Shown here: piece by piece, positions 46,401 through 55,490 of the stretch
Layout: each line of letters starts with the position of its first letter
How positions within the stretch are numbered: position 1 is the stretch's first letter
Assembly (NCBI RefSeq): GCF_900103585.1
Contig: NZ_FNHV01000003.1
Coordinates: 398,011-462,010, forward strand
Direction: 5' to 3'
DNA: 64,000 nucleotides
Origin: Streptomyces sp. cf386
Lineage (GTDB): Bacteria; Actinomycetota; Actinomycetes; Streptomycetales; Streptomycetaceae
Made by a program: the position numbers and the translations under genes
Notes under the pieces: generated by a model
Told to the model about the DNA's origin: nothing
Seen by the model: only the letters and a program-made list of their open reading frames with translations
Database searches by the model: none

Positions 46401-47296
46401 GGCTCGATCACCATCCCGTCGTACGCCACCTCGATGCCCAGCCGGGCGAGCCGCTTGTGCTGGGGTGCCGCCGGGTCGACGAGGGGGTTGGTGTTGTTGA
46501 GGTGGGTGTAGAGGCATCGGGCGGACAGGGGGGCGAGGCGTTCGGCGGTGCCGCCCGGTCCGTCGATGGGCAGGTGGCCCATGCCGGTGGCGGTGCGGGA
46601 GGAGATGCCGGTACGGCGGGGCTCCTCGTCGTCCCAGAAGGTGCCGTCGACGATGACGCAGTCGGCCTCGGCGGCGGCCTGCTGGAGGCTGTCGGGCCAG
46701 GCGGCCAGGGCGGGTGCGTAGAGCGCGGTCGCGCCGGAGGCCGGGTCGTACAGGCGCAGTGCGACGACCCAGGCGTCGTCGTCCGGGGCGTCGGCGGCGT
46801 ACCGCGGGCGCTTGCCGGACACCGGGATGCCGCTGATCCGCAGGCCGGAAGCCGTGGGGTCCAGCGGTTCGGCGCCGCGTGCGGGGAGATCCCGCCAGGT
46901 CAGGTCGGTGTACGGCGTCAGCACCTCACCGAGGCGCAGGCGGTCCCGCAGCGCCTGGCGGACCGGGGCCGTCGCCGTCACCTGGAGGCGGTCCGCCTCG
47001 CGCAGCCGTGCGAGGCCGAGGGTGTGGTCGAGTTCGGCGTCGGTGAGGACGACTCCGGCGATCGGGGTCTGCCGGGGGCCGGGGCCCGGGTGGAGCTCGG
47101 GCCGGTCCTCGATCTGGTCGCCGATGTCGGGGGTCGCGTTGACGACGTACCAGCGGCCCTCGCCCGTCCGTACGGCGAGCGAGGCGTGCCGGCGGCGCCG
47201 GTGCGGATGGGCGCGGGCCCCGGAGCAGCCGGGGCACGCACAGTTCCACTGGGGGATGCCGCCGCCGGCGGCGGTGCCGAGTACCAGCAGCAGCAT
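46397..47296 (-). CDS. pqqB: PQQ biosynthesis protein PqqB
   Basis: 299 residues of metallo-beta-lactamase fold. LGTAAGGGIPQWNCACPGCSGAR carries the CxCxxC of the accessory zinc site, and VVLTDAELDHTLGL replaces the usual HxHxDH, as in PqqB. HLNNTNPLVDP is near the C-terminus. It hydroxylates the cross-linked intermediate (from the literature). It lies 58 bases after the secreted dehydrogenase gene; no pqqA was found in that gap. Confidence 0.94.
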   Translation of the reverse strand: MLLLVLGTAAGGGIPQWNCACPGCSGARAHPHRRRRHASLAVRTGEGRWYVVNATPDIGDQIEDRPELHPGPGPRQTPIAGVVLTDAELDHTLGLARLREADRLQVTATAPVRQALRDRLRLGEVLTPYTDLTWRDLPARGAEPLDPTASGLRISGIPVSGKRPRYAADAPDDDAWVVALRLYDPASGATALYAPALAAWPDSLQQAAAEADCVIVDGTFWDDEEPRRTGISSRTATGMGHLPIDGPGGTAERLAPLSARCLYTHLNNTNPLVDPAAPQHKRLARLGIEVAYDGMVIEP

Positions 47297-47354
47297 GTAC
47301 GTCTACGTCCTTTCTGCCGGGAGGGTCGCTCGACGGGGGTTGCTCGACCGAGGG

Positions 47355-48455
47355 CTAATCGACGGTCACGCGGAAGACCTTGTCGTTGCCGTCCGCGCTG
47401 CGTGCGGTGCCCAGCCACAGCTCGTTCCTGCCGGGGACCTTGGTGAGGGCGCGGAGCGCGTGGCCGCCGAAGACGTTGGTCTTCGTCTTGTCGCCCGTGC
47501 CCCCGATCGCCGCGTCGATCCCGACGCGCCACAGCTGGTAGCCGCGCAGGGACGACACGTAGAGGTTGTCGCCCGCCACGGCGACCTGGGCGGGGGCGGT
47601 GGTGTGCGCCCAGGTGACCTTCGGGTTCGTCATGCCCTTGGCGGTGCAGTGGCCCTCGCAGCTCGGCCAGCCGTAGTTGCGGCCCGGCTCGATCAGGTTG
47701 AGTTCGTCCGTCGCTTCCTGGCCTATTTCCACCGACCACAGCCGGCCCGCACGGTCCCAGGCGAGGCCCTGTGGGTTGCGATGGCCGTAGCTGTAGATGT
47801 GGTTGTCGAACGGGTTGCCGGGGGCCGGGGCGCCGGTCTTGGTGATCCGGAGGATCTTTCCGTTGATGGAGTTCGTGTCCTGCGCGAGCTCCGCCTGCGT
47901 GGCCTCGCCCGTCGCGACGTAGAGGTACCCGTCGGGACCGAAGGCGATCTTGCCGCCGTTGTGGTTCGAGCCCCGTCTGATGCCGTCGAGGACGACGGTG
48001 TAGCCGCTCAGCGTCGTGCCGTCGTAGTTCATCCGCACGACCCGGGTCTCGGTCTTCGTGGTGTGCATGAAGAACACGGCCTTGTCCTTCTTGCCGTCCC
48101 AGGTCGGAGACACGGCGACGCCCAGCAGCCCGCCCTTGGCGGAGTCACCGGGCAGGTACACGGCCATGTGCGGCACCCGCCCGGCCAGGGTCCTGGATCC
48201 GTCCTCGCGGAGGTGGTAGACGCGGGAGGTCTCGTTCTCGGTCACCAGCGCCGAGCGCCCGTCGGGCAGGAAGGACATGCCCCAGGGGTTGGACCAGCCC
48301 GAGGACAACGTGGTGACGTCGGCGGCGGCGTACACCGAAAGATCCTCGGGGTCGGCGGCGGACGGCACCGCTGTCGCCAGCAGAGCGGCGACAGCGGTGA
48401 CCGAGGCTATGCAGAACCGCGCGGGACATCGCACCCAGCGGCCGGAACGTGTCAT
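47355..48455 (-). CDS. secreted PQQ-dependent aldose/sorbosone-type dehydrogenase
   Basis: 366 residues with a signal peptide ending SAAD. The six-bladed propeller has WSNPWGMSFLPDGRSALVTEN, RRGSNHNGGKIAFGPDGYLYVATGE (His/Asn region of the PQQ site), NHIYSYGHRNPQGLAWD and NYGWPSCEGHC, matching soluble aldose dehydrogenases of the GSDH family. It oxidises sugars in the extracellular space using PQQ. ATG 48455 follows GAAAGG and starts the signal peptide; ATG 48473 is an alternative. It is directly upstream of pqqBCDE, which would supply its cofactor. Confidence 0.88.
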   Translation of the reverse strand: MTRSGRWVRCPARFCIASVTAVAALLATAVPSAADPEDLSVYAAADVTTLSSGWSNPWGMSFLPDGRSALVTENETSRVYHLREDGSRTLAGRVPHMAVYLPGDSAKGGLLGVAVSPTWDGKKDKAVFFMHTTKTETRVVRMNYDGTTLSGYTVVLDGIRRGSNHNGGKIAFGPDGYLYVATGEATQAELAQDTNSINGKILRITKTGAPAPGNPFDNHIYSYGHRNPQGLAWDRAGRLWSVEIGQEATDELNLIEPGRNYGWPSCEGHCTAKGMTNPKVTWAHTTAPAQVAVAGDNLYVSSLRGYQLWRVGIDAAIGGTGDKTKTNVFGGHALRALTKVPGRNELWLGTARSADGNDKVFRVTVD

Positions 48456-48615
48456 GCCGACACCTTTCGTCATGCCCCGAGTGAGCCGTCGCGGCGCGAC
48501 GGGAGCCGCGCCGCTGTGCACAGCAAATCTTTACGAGGCATGACCGACCTGCCACATGGGGGGAGCCGCGGGGGTGAGTCCCGCGGCTCCGCGTCAGCCC
48601 TGCGTCAGCCGCGCG

Positions 48616-49104
48616 TCAGCTGTCCGTTCCCGTCCGACGCGGTCCCGCGAGCTGGGGCGGGGGCGGCTCGGCAGGGTTCTGCCGGGCGAGCAGGCCCAGC
48701 GCGTCCCGGAGCAGCGTGCTCGACGTGTGCACGGTGTAGGGGAAGTAGACGACCTCCACGCCCACTTTCGCGAACTCGGTCTCCAGGGCCGTCCAGACCT
48801 CGGTGCCGAGCCAGTCGTCACCCTTGAAGATGACGTCGAAACCGACTTCCTTCCAGACCTCGATCTTGTCGTTCACGGTCGCGACGAACGTCTCGTCCAC
48901 ATGGCGCACACTGCGGACGATCTGCAGTCGTTCGGCGAGCGGTACGACGGGCGGCCTGCCTTTCAGGCTCACCACCAGCTCGTCCGAGCAGACGCCGGCG
49001 ATGAGCCGGTCGCAGTGCCCGCGCGCCCGGCGCAGGATGTTCAGATGGCCCACGTGGAAGAGGTCGAAGACCCCCGGCGCGTAGCCGAGACGTTCTCCCG
49101 TCAA
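48616..49104 (-). CDS. TagD-like nucleotidyltransferase (CDP-glycerol type)
   Basis: 162 residues. The start is TTG 49104, whose TTGA overlaps the upstream stop, with GAAGGA before it. GYAPGVFDLFHVGHLNILRRA contains the HxGH nucleotide site, and ERLQIVRSVRHVDE resembles the RYxxVR region of the cytidylyltransferase family. IFKGDDW and YFPYTVHTSSTLL follow. Relatives activate glycerol-3-phosphate or related alcohol phosphates with CTP; ethanolamine- or ADP-forming relatives cannot be excluded. Together with the CDP-alcohol phosphatidyltransferase gene in this locus it suggests a phospho-alcohol decoration (inference). Confidence 0.82.
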   Translation of the reverse strand: MTGERLGYAPGVFDLFHVGHLNILRRARGHCDRLIAGVCSDELVVSLKGRPPVVPLAERLQIVRSVRHVDETFVATVNDKIEVWKEVGFDVIFKGDDWLGTEVWTALETEFAKVGVEVVYFPYTVHTSSTLLRDALGLLARQNPAEPPPPQLAGPRRTGTDS

Positions 49105-50642
49105 CGCTTTTCCTTCGGGCCCTTTTCGGCGGTCGCGGTGGCTACGAACTCTTTCGACCTGAGCGAGGTGTTCTTTCCGTCGGTGACGGCGATCCGGTAG
49201 CGGTGGCGGGAGCCGGGGGCGACGGAGTCCGTGTACTCCATCCTGGGGCGGTCCCACTCCGTGGACCGCTGCGTCGGCGAGGCCACGAGGATGCCGTCCC
49301 GGTAGATCAGGTACTTCAGCTCCGCGTCGTCGCGGTCCCAGGCGGCACGCCAGAAGAGCCTGACCTGGCCGGCCTTCGAGGGCAGGGTCTCCAGCCGGGG
49401 CACTCCCTTCGGGGCTCCCCGGTCGGGTCCGGCCGCGAAGCGCGTCAGGCTCTGCTGCCGTTTGCCGTTGACCTCGGTGAACTCGCCGCCCGCCCACAGG
49501 ACTCCGCCGGCCATCACCATGGCGCGGGGGCCGTTGCCCTCGCCGGTCCCTCCGTCCGTGTCGGGGAACCAGTGCAGGATCCGCCGGTTGCGGACGGACT
49601 GGGCGAGGAAGTGCTGGCGGTTGTTGTACTCGGGGAAACCACCCGGGGTGTCACGGCAGTTGTGGGCGTGGGAGCCGCTGTAGAGGACACCGTTGTGCAC
49701 GGCGACGGCCTGGGTCGCGCCCAGGCAGGTGTCCTTCCACACCATCTTGCCGTTGTCGAGGCGGCCGGCGATGCGGCCGTCGAAGATGCCCGTGCCCCTG
49801 CCCTCGGCCGCGAGGTAGAAGTTGTCCGCGTCGCGTGTCAGCGCCTTCACGGACGATCTCGGCGGCAGCCAGTCCGCGTACGAGGTCACCGTCTTGCCGG
49901 TGCGGGGATGCAGGGCGACGAGCGACTTCTCCAGCTCGCCGTTGAGCAGGTAGAAGTCGCCGCCGACGAGGAGCTTGCCGAACTTGGGCACGGCGAGGAT
50001 GGCCCGTACGGGAGCGTCGATCTCCGCCTTGAACGGCAGCAGCTTCCCGCTGGGGGTGAACGCCGCGATGCGCTCCCGGTCCTTGCCGTTGACGACCGTG
50101 AAGTCGCCGCCCAGATAGACCGAGTCGCCCATGACCTCGATGGCCCGCACGAACGACGTCATGTTCGGGCGGAAGTCCGCGCGCAGCGAGCAGGCGGCCC
50201 TGTTGAGCGCGACCGCACTGGCCACCTCGGTCTTGCCGGCCTTGGTGAACGAGCCACCGACGTAGAGGATTCGGCCGTCCTGCGACGCCTTCAGCGCCCG
50301 TACGGTGTCACCGCTGCCGGTGAACGGCACGGCGCACGGCAGGAGCGCGCCGGTGGCGGCGTCGAACGCTGCGAAGTTCTTGCGGGCGACCTCCTGCTCA
50401 CCGGGCTTTGCGCCCGGCGGGCGGACCTTGTCGAAGGTCCCGCCGACGTACACGACCCCGTCCACGTACTCGATCGACCAGACGATGCCGTCGGTCTGCC
50501 AGGTCGCCAAGGCGTCGGCGGTCAGGGTCTTTTCGTCGCCGTCGGCTGCCGCCGCCGTGGCGGTGATGAGCGAGGCAGCCGCGAGGAGGGCCGCGGCCGA
50601 AGCCGTGGTGGCCCCCCGCTTCATGCTTTTTCTGAGGCGCAT
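49101..50642 (-). CDS. secreted beta-propeller / fibronectin-like protein
   Basis: 513 residues. The signal peptide is MRLRKSMKRGATTASAAALL with an AAAAD end. The mature protein repeats VYVGGTF, ILYVGGSF, VYLGGDFT, LLVGGDF and LWAGGEFT, one per propeller blade, typical of the DUF5122 type. The last 110 residues (VRLFWRAAWDRDDAELKYLIYRDG) are a fibronectin type III domain. Function unknown; it might bind or display sugars. The start is ATG 50642, preceded by CGGGAAG, and the stop overlaps the nucleotidyltransferase start. Confidence 0.8.
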   Translation of the reverse strand: MRLRKSMKRGATTASAAALLAAASLITATAAAADGDEKTLTADALATWQTDGIVWSIEYVDGVVYVGGTFDKVRPPGAKPGEQEVARKNFAAFDAATGALLPCAVPFTGSGDTVRALKASQDGRILYVGGSFTKAGKTEVASAVALNRAACSLRADFRPNMTSFVRAIEVMGDSVYLGGDFTVVNGKDRERIAAFTPSGKLLPFKAEIDAPVRAILAVPKFGKLLVGGDFYLLNGELEKSLVALHPRTGKTVTSYADWLPPRSSVKALTRDADNFYLAAEGRGTGIFDGRIAGRLDNGKMVWKDTCLGATQAVAVHNGVLYSGSHAHNCRDTPGGFPEYNNRQHFLAQSVRNRRILHWFPDTDGGTGEGNGPRAMVMAGGVLWAGGEFTEVNGKRQQSLTRFAAGPDRGAPKGVPRLETLPSKAGQVRLFWRAAWDRDDAELKYLIYRDGILVASPTQRSTEWDRPRMEYTDSVAPGSRHRYRIAVTDGKNTSLRSKEFVATATAEKGPKEKR

Positions 50643-50715
50643 GGAACTTCCCGGGTTGCAGCGAGTACGGGCGGTGAGAAGGGGAGAAGCCGGCCGTCTC
50701 GGTCCTGAGACGGCC

Positions 50716-52275
50716 TCATGTGGCGCGTTCGCGCAGCACACCGACGAGTTCATGCACTCCCAGAGGTGTGCGAAATCGCCACAAACTTATACCAAATACG
50801 GAAAATCCAGTGGTCATTGCGACGGCAAGTCCGATGGCCGTGTCACCTGCCAGCAGCCGCGCGGGAAGCACCAGCGCCACCGTGAGGCACAGCCCGGTGA
50901 CCGTCGCGAGGAGGTATCCGTGGTCGACGACCGTGAAGCCCGGGTGCCGCCGCACCAACGCGGCCGAGACGAGGTTCTCGACGACGGTCGCCGCGCCCCA
51001 GGACAGGGCGGCGCCCAGGACGCCGAGGCGGGGGACGGCAAGGAGGCCGACCGCCAGCTGCACCGCGAACGCGACGCCGGTGACCGCCAGATGCCAGGAG
51101 CTCTTGCCCGCCATGAGCAGCACTGTCTGGGCGTTCCCCACCCCCACGTTGACCGCCGCGGCGACACAGAGCACGACCAGCGCGTCCGCGCCCTGCTCGA
51201 ACTCGGGCCCGAACAGGGACAGGACGGTGCCCGGGAAACTCGTGAGCAGGACGAGCAGGGGCCAGGAGAACAGCACGATCCAGCGTGTCGAGACCCGGTA
51301 CAGATGGCAGGCCTGCGGAAAGTCGCCCACGGCGAGGAGACGGCTGATCTCCGGAGCGACGGCCAGCCGGATGGCGAGCTGCAGCAGGGTTGCCGCGATG
51401 ACGACCCGGCCTACGGCGGTGTAGATGCCCGCCTCTTCGCTCGTCGCCAGGCAGGACAGCAGGACGACGCCCACCCAGACCGCGCTGATGTCGAAGACGG
51501 AGGAGACCGCCCGTGGCGCCGCGAACGCCCAGAACCCCCGCCGGGCGACGAGCGAAGAGGCAGCCGTCGCCCCTCCCGATGTCCGTCCCGGGCCCGTCCG
51601 GCGGCACCTGCGCACCGCGAACCAGGCGATGACGAAGCCGGCCAGCGAGGGCACGAGCCAGGCGGCGGCCAGGCTCAGCACTCCGGGAGCCAGCAGCACG
51701 ACCGGTACGGCGATCAGCACCCGCAGCACCGGCTTGCCGATCTGCTCGACGCCGACGAACGGGATCACCGTCCCGTAGCCCTGGGTGGCGCCCAGCAGGA
51801 TCAGGGTGACCGTGGCCAGGGGCAGGAACACGGCGAACAGCCGGACCAGGGTCACCGCGTCGTCCGGGGCGAGGTTCGGCAGCAGCGAGGTGGCCGTCCA
51901 GGGCGACGTGAACAGCAGTGCGGCGGCAGCGGTGCTCGCCGCGGCACCCGGCAGCACCGCGCAGCGCAGGAGTGCGCCCACCTCGCGGCCACCGGTGGTG
52001 GCCAGGTCGCCGGGGACGAAGCGCACCAGCCCGGTGTCGGCGCCCAGCTTGCAGGTGTTGCACAGGATGGTGAAGGCCGCGACGCCGGTGAACACCGCTC
52101 CCGCCCCGTACGCTCCGAGCCCGCGGGTGACCAGGGCGACCAGGGCGTAGCCGAAGACGGCGTTGACCGTCGAGCCCAGAAAGCCCCACCACCCGCCGCG
52201 CGCGGTGGCGGCGACCCCGCACCGGGCGGCGGTCGGCTCGCCGGGGGCGGCAACGGTCGTACCGGAGGCGCTCAC
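50716..52275 (-). CDS. polysaccharide flippase (Wzx-like)
   Basis: 519 residues with 12-14 membrane helices. Segments such as GWWGFLGSTVNAVFGYALVALVTRGLGAYGAG and PRAVSSVFDISAVWVGVVLLSCLAT are of the MATE/MVF polysaccharide-exporter type. It would flip lipid-linked repeat units across the membrane. GTG 52275 overlaps the stop of the Wzz-like gene (GTGA), so its translation is coupled. Confidence 0.88.
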   Translation of the reverse strand: MSASGTTVAAPGEPTAARCGVAATARGGWWGFLGSTVNAVFGYALVALVTRGLGAYGAGAVFTGVAAFTILCNTCKLGADTGLVRFVPGDLATTGGREVGALLRCAVLPGAAASTAAAALLFTSPWTATSLLPNLAPDDAVTLVRLFAVFLPLATVTLILLGATQGYGTVIPFVGVEQIGKPVLRVLIAVPVVLLAPGVLSLAAAWLVPSLAGFVIAWFAVRRCRRTGPGRTSGGATAASSLVARRGFWAFAAPRAVSSVFDISAVWVGVVLLSCLATSEEAGIYTAVGRVVIAATLLQLAIRLAVAPEISRLLAVGDFPQACHLYRVSTRWIVLFSWPLLVLLTSFPGTVLSLFGPEFEQGADALVVLCVAAAVNVGVGNAQTVLLMAGKSSWHLAVTGVAFAVQLAVGLLAVPRLGVLGAALSWGAATVVENLVSAALVRRHPGFTVVDHGYLLATVTGLCLTVALVLPARLLAGDTAIGLAVAMTTGFSVFGISLWRFRTPLGVHELVGVLRERAT

Positions 52276-53894
52276 CGGGAGGCAGCGAGCGTGTCGTCCT
52301 GCACAGGAGCGGTCGGTTTGTCCACGGTGTCGTCGGCCGGGGTGGACGGCGCGGGCGCCACGGGCGGTGTCGTGGGAGGGATCCGCTTCCTCGTACGACG
52401 CACCCGGTCGCTGTCCATGACACGGCGGAACAGGCCGCGCCCCGCGCCGTTGTGGAGCGCCACGCCCGCGAGGTGCCCTCCCGCGCAGTCGATCAGCTCG
52501 CGCAGCTGCTTGAGGTCGTCGCGCTTGGTGTCCCCCAGGGCGCCCACCACGAGAACGCCGTCCACGCGTTGGGCGAGCGAGAGGCCCTCGGGGTGTTCCA
52601 GCAGCGGGGCGCCCAGGAAGAGCGTCGGTCTTTCGGGGTCGGTGGGGGGCAGGGTGCGCGCCGCCGTCGGGGCGGCCGGCTTGTCGTCACCGGGGGCACC
52701 ACGGCCGTCGCCGCAGAGCGTGAACCGCCCGGCCGGGCCCGCGTCGACGACCACCGCGCCCTCGGGTACGCCGTCCGGCGCGGCGTCGGCGGACAGCGGC
52801 AGCCGTGCCGACAGACCGGAGGTCTGCCCGGTCGCGTCCACGAGCAGGACGTCGTCGCCGGACTCGGCGAGGGCGGCGGCGAGATTCACGGCGACGGCCT
52901 CGGCGCCCCGTTCCCGCTTCGGCGCCACGACCATCAGCGTGCCCGTCGCCGTACGGCCGTCGCCCCGCAGCCGGAAGGCGAGGGCGCGGTACGCCTCCGC
53001 GCGGCTGGCGTCGGCCCGGCCGAACTCCATCAGTTCGCCGTCGGCGGCGGGGGCCGGGAGGATGCCCAGCACCGGGGCGGACAGGGCTCCTTGGACCTCG
53101 CCGACCGAGCGCGCCCGCGGTTCGAGGGCGGATCGCAGCCAGGCGAGCACGATGCCCAGCGCCAGACCGGCGATCAGACCGAGGGGGATCAGCCAGCCGG
53201 GCCCCGGGCCGGAGGGCCGTGCCGCCGGCTCGGCGCTGCGGACGATGTCACCGCCGGAGGTGTCGTAGGCCCTGATGTCCGACATCCGCTTCTGGAGAGA
53301 GCTGATCTGTTGCTGGATGCCTGCGGTGCCGGGCGCGGGCCCGCCTGGCTTCTTCGCGTTGAGCCGCTTGGTGAGCGCGGTGAGCTGCTGCTCCAGCCCG
53401 GAGCTCATCCGCCTGATCATGGACTTGGACCGCTCCTGGCGATCGGCGAGATAGGCCTCGGCGAACGCGTTGGTCACCCGGGACGCACCCTTCGCGGTGT
53501 TCCCCGTGTACTCGAACCGGAGCACCTGGGTGTCCGGGGCGTTGGTCACGCGCAGGTCCGCCGAGAGCGCGTCGGCGCGCGAGGGCTGCCGCAGTGCCGT
53601 CGCCGCCCGGTCCGCGACCGTCGCGCTGAGCGCGATCTGCCGCTCGGTGGCCATGCTCACCTGGTTGTCGACGGCCAGCCCGAACGTGCTGAAGGGGTCC
53701 GTTCTCGGGCGGACGAGCACCTCACTGGCGGAGGTGTAGGTGCCCGCGCGCAGCACGACCAGGAGCAGTCCGCCGAGCAGCCCGAGGAGCACGCCCAGCA
53801 CGAGGGTGGCTCGGTACCTCAGCAGGAGGCGCACCTGGTCGCGCAGCTGGTCGGGGTCGTCGTACCGATCGTCGAGGCCGGCGGGGCTGGTCAC
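52272..53894 (-). CDS. Wzz/BY-kinase-like chain-length protein with degenerate P-loop
   Basis: 540 residues. Two membrane helices (about 29-48 and 233-253) flank an extracellular Wzz domain, followed by a cytoplasmic domain laid out like a bacterial tyrosine kinase. The Walker A site is replaced: APKRERGAEAVAVNLA (about 324-339) lacks the GKT/S, and the A-prime region reads DVLLVDATG. The Walker B counterpart, VLVVGALGDT, also lacks its acidic residue, and no Tyr cluster is seen at the Pro/Asp-rich C-terminus. It may act as a pseudo-kinase controlling chain length. GTG 53894 is preceded by AGGAGG and overlaps the polymerase stop (GTGA). Confidence 0.82.
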   Translation of the reverse strand: MTSPAGLDDRYDDPDQLRDQVRLLLRYRATLVLGVLLGLLGGLLLVVLRAGTYTSASEVLVRPRTDPFSTFGLAVDNQVSMATERQIALSATVADRAATALRQPSRADALSADLRVTNAPDTQVLRFEYTGNTAKGASRVTNAFAEAYLADRQERSKSMIRRMSSGLEQQLTALTKRLNAKKPGGPAPGTAGIQQQISSLQKRMSDIRAYDTSGGDIVRSAEPAARPSGPGPGWLIPLGLIAGLALGIVLAWLRSALEPRARSVGEVQGALSAPVLGILPAPAADGELMEFGRADASRAEAYRALAFRLRGDGRTATGTLMVVAPKRERGAEAVAVNLAAALAESGDDVLLVDATGQTSGLSARLPLSADAAPDGVPEGAVVVDAGPAGRFTLCGDGRGAPGDDKPAAPTAARTLPPTDPERPTLFLGAPLLEHPEGLSLAQRVDGVLVVGALGDTKRDDLKQLRELIDCAGGHLAGVALHNGAGRGLFRRVMDSDRVRRTRKRIPPTTPPVAPAPSTPADDTVDKPTAPVQDDTLAASR

Positions 53895-55369
53895 GGTTGC
53901 CTCCTGTGTCCGGGAATGTGTCCCCTGTGTACGGGCACGGGCGCGTGGCCCGTGGTCGCGGGCGGCCGCACCGGTGACGGGGACCGGGACGGCCCGGTGG
54001 CGCGGGTGGTGATGAAGAGCGGCACGGTCAGGAGCAGCAGCAGCGGGCCGACGATCCCCATGAGGCTGCCGCGCAGGAACACCAGCTGGTAGAAGGCGAA
54101 CGCGGGCACCAGCAGAGCCGCCAAGGTGTTCCGCCGGTGCCGCAGCCGCTCCCCGATGTCGTCCATGCGCCGTCCGGCCGCGCCCAGCAGGCAGAACACC
54201 AGGACGACACAGGGAGCGCCGCCCCACAGGTAGCTCTCGATCCATACCGGCGCCGAGAGGTTGTGGAAGTCGTAGCCCGCGTACTGGGCGAGTTCGACAC
54301 CCGTGGCCTGCGGTTTGTCGGGCCACATGGAGCGGGGCACCATGAAGAGGAGGAGACCGAGCGCCGCCGACGGCGAGAAGCCGTTCTCCTGCACGTAGTC
54401 GATACCGGTCTGCATTTGCTGGAAGGCGTCGTAGTCCATGCTCGTGCTGAACTGCTCCGCGAGCGCCACGACTTGCAGCGATTCACGTTCGTCGTAGCGG
54501 AAGTAGTCGCTGTACGGGAAAGCGAACAGCACCGTGGTGGTGATCACCGCGGCGGCGATGCGAAAGGCCCGGGGGGTGTTGAGCCGGCGCCAGGAGAAGA
54601 GCAGGACCAGAAGGACGGTGCCGGCCCAGAAACGCGGCCTGCTGATCGGGTTGTTGACGATCGCGTTGAGCACGAGAAGGGCCGGGAGCGCTGTCAGGCG
54701 GATCGCCCGCAGCAGCCGGTCTCCCCCGGCCGGGCGGGGCAGCTGGACCAGGGCCACCAGGGCCCAGAAGGCGGGGACGGCGAGGGCCCAGACCCGCAGC
54801 GCGTGGGTGGGGTCGGCTTCGGCGCGCGACTTCCAGAGAGCCTGCCGGCTGGTGAAGAAGGCCCGCAGACCGCCTTCCTGCCCGGGGATCAACAGGACCG
54901 CGAGCACCAGTGACAGGCCGCACAGAAGGAGTACGGGCAGCGGTGAGAGCCTGCGGGACAGCAGGGGTTCGAACACGGCCGACGTGCGGCTTTTGCGTAC
55001 GGCGGCCAGCGCCACCCCCGCGCTGTAGGCGAGGAGCCCGAGCTCGGTCAGCGTGGCGGCGGCGAAGGCGGTCGTCTCACCGGTGCGGTACCCGAGCGGG
55101 TAGGAATCGGTGGCGAGCATGGCCAGCGGCGCCAGTCCGAGCCACACATAGGTGAAGAGCCAGAACCCAAAGGCGACGAAACGCACCGACGTGTCGGTGA
55201 GCACCCGGGTGAGGGCCCCTCCGGCGTGCGCCACGACGACGCACTGCACCGCGAGGGCCGCCCCGAATCGGGTGTCGAGGGACTGCAGGATCAGCGCCGG
55301 CAGGAAGACGATGACGAGAAAGGCCCAGCAGCACACAGCCGCCACGCAACGCTTCTGACTGCCTCGCAC
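53891..55369 (-). CDS. O-antigen/capsule polymerase-like protein (Wzy)
   Basis: 492 residues with about 12 hydrophobic segments, among them WAFLVIVFLPALILQ and LRGSLMGIVGPLLLLLTVPL. A large outside loop (DYFRYDERESLQVVALAEQF to QATGVELAQYAGYD) lies between late helices, as in Wzy polymerases, which share little sequence but this layout. It would join repeat units flipped by the Wzx protein. GTG 55369 follows GGGGGT; TTG 55393 is a longer alternative. Confidence 0.75.
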   Translation of the reverse strand: MRGSQKRCVAAVCCWAFLVIVFLPALILQSLDTRFGAALAVQCVVVAHAGGALTRVLTDTSVRFVAFGFWLFTYVWLGLAPLAMLATDSYPLGYRTGETTAFAAATLTELGLLAYSAGVALAAVRKSRTSAVFEPLLSRRLSPLPVLLLCGLSLVLAVLLIPGQEGGLRAFFTSRQALWKSRAEADPTHALRVWALAVPAFWALVALVQLPRPAGGDRLLRAIRLTALPALLVLNAIVNNPISRPRFWAGTVLLVLLFSWRRLNTPRAFRIAAAVITTTVLFAFPYSDYFRYDERESLQVVALAEQFSTSMDYDAFQQMQTGIDYVQENGFSPSAALGLLLFMVPRSMWPDKPQATGVELAQYAGYDFHNLSAPVWIESYLWGGAPCVVLVFCLLGAAGRRMDDIGERLRHRRNTLAALLVPAFAFYQLVFLRGSLMGIVGPLLLLLTVPLFITTRATGPSRSPSPVRPPATTGHAPVPVHRGHIPGHRRQP

Positions 55370-55490
55370 CTGATACCCCCGATGAGCGGGCAAACGGAAT
55401 AAATCGGCGCAGATAGATTTATAACCTTGGAACCCGGCTGACCGCCCGCATTTCAGAGGGGTGTTTCGCCGGTTATGAATTGCCGGGAAT
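55370..55490 (-). promoter_or_regulatory. AT-richer gap upstream of wzy with possible -10
   Basis: The 121 bases between the GT4 gene and wzy are AT-rich for this genome. They contain TTATAAATC on the minus strand near 55420, a plausible -10, without a clear -35. It may be an internal promoter of the wzy-wzz-wzx genes. Confidence 0.3.

Noticed and set aside
48542..48560. Minus-strand micro-frame starting MWQVGHAS as a pqqA candidate
   Set aside because: Eight codons only, with no Glu-x3-Tyr core.
53920..54130. Pro/His/Arg-rich C-terminal tail of the Wzy protein as a separate domain
   Set aside because: Short low-complexity end immediately before the coupled stop; no evidence of a fold.
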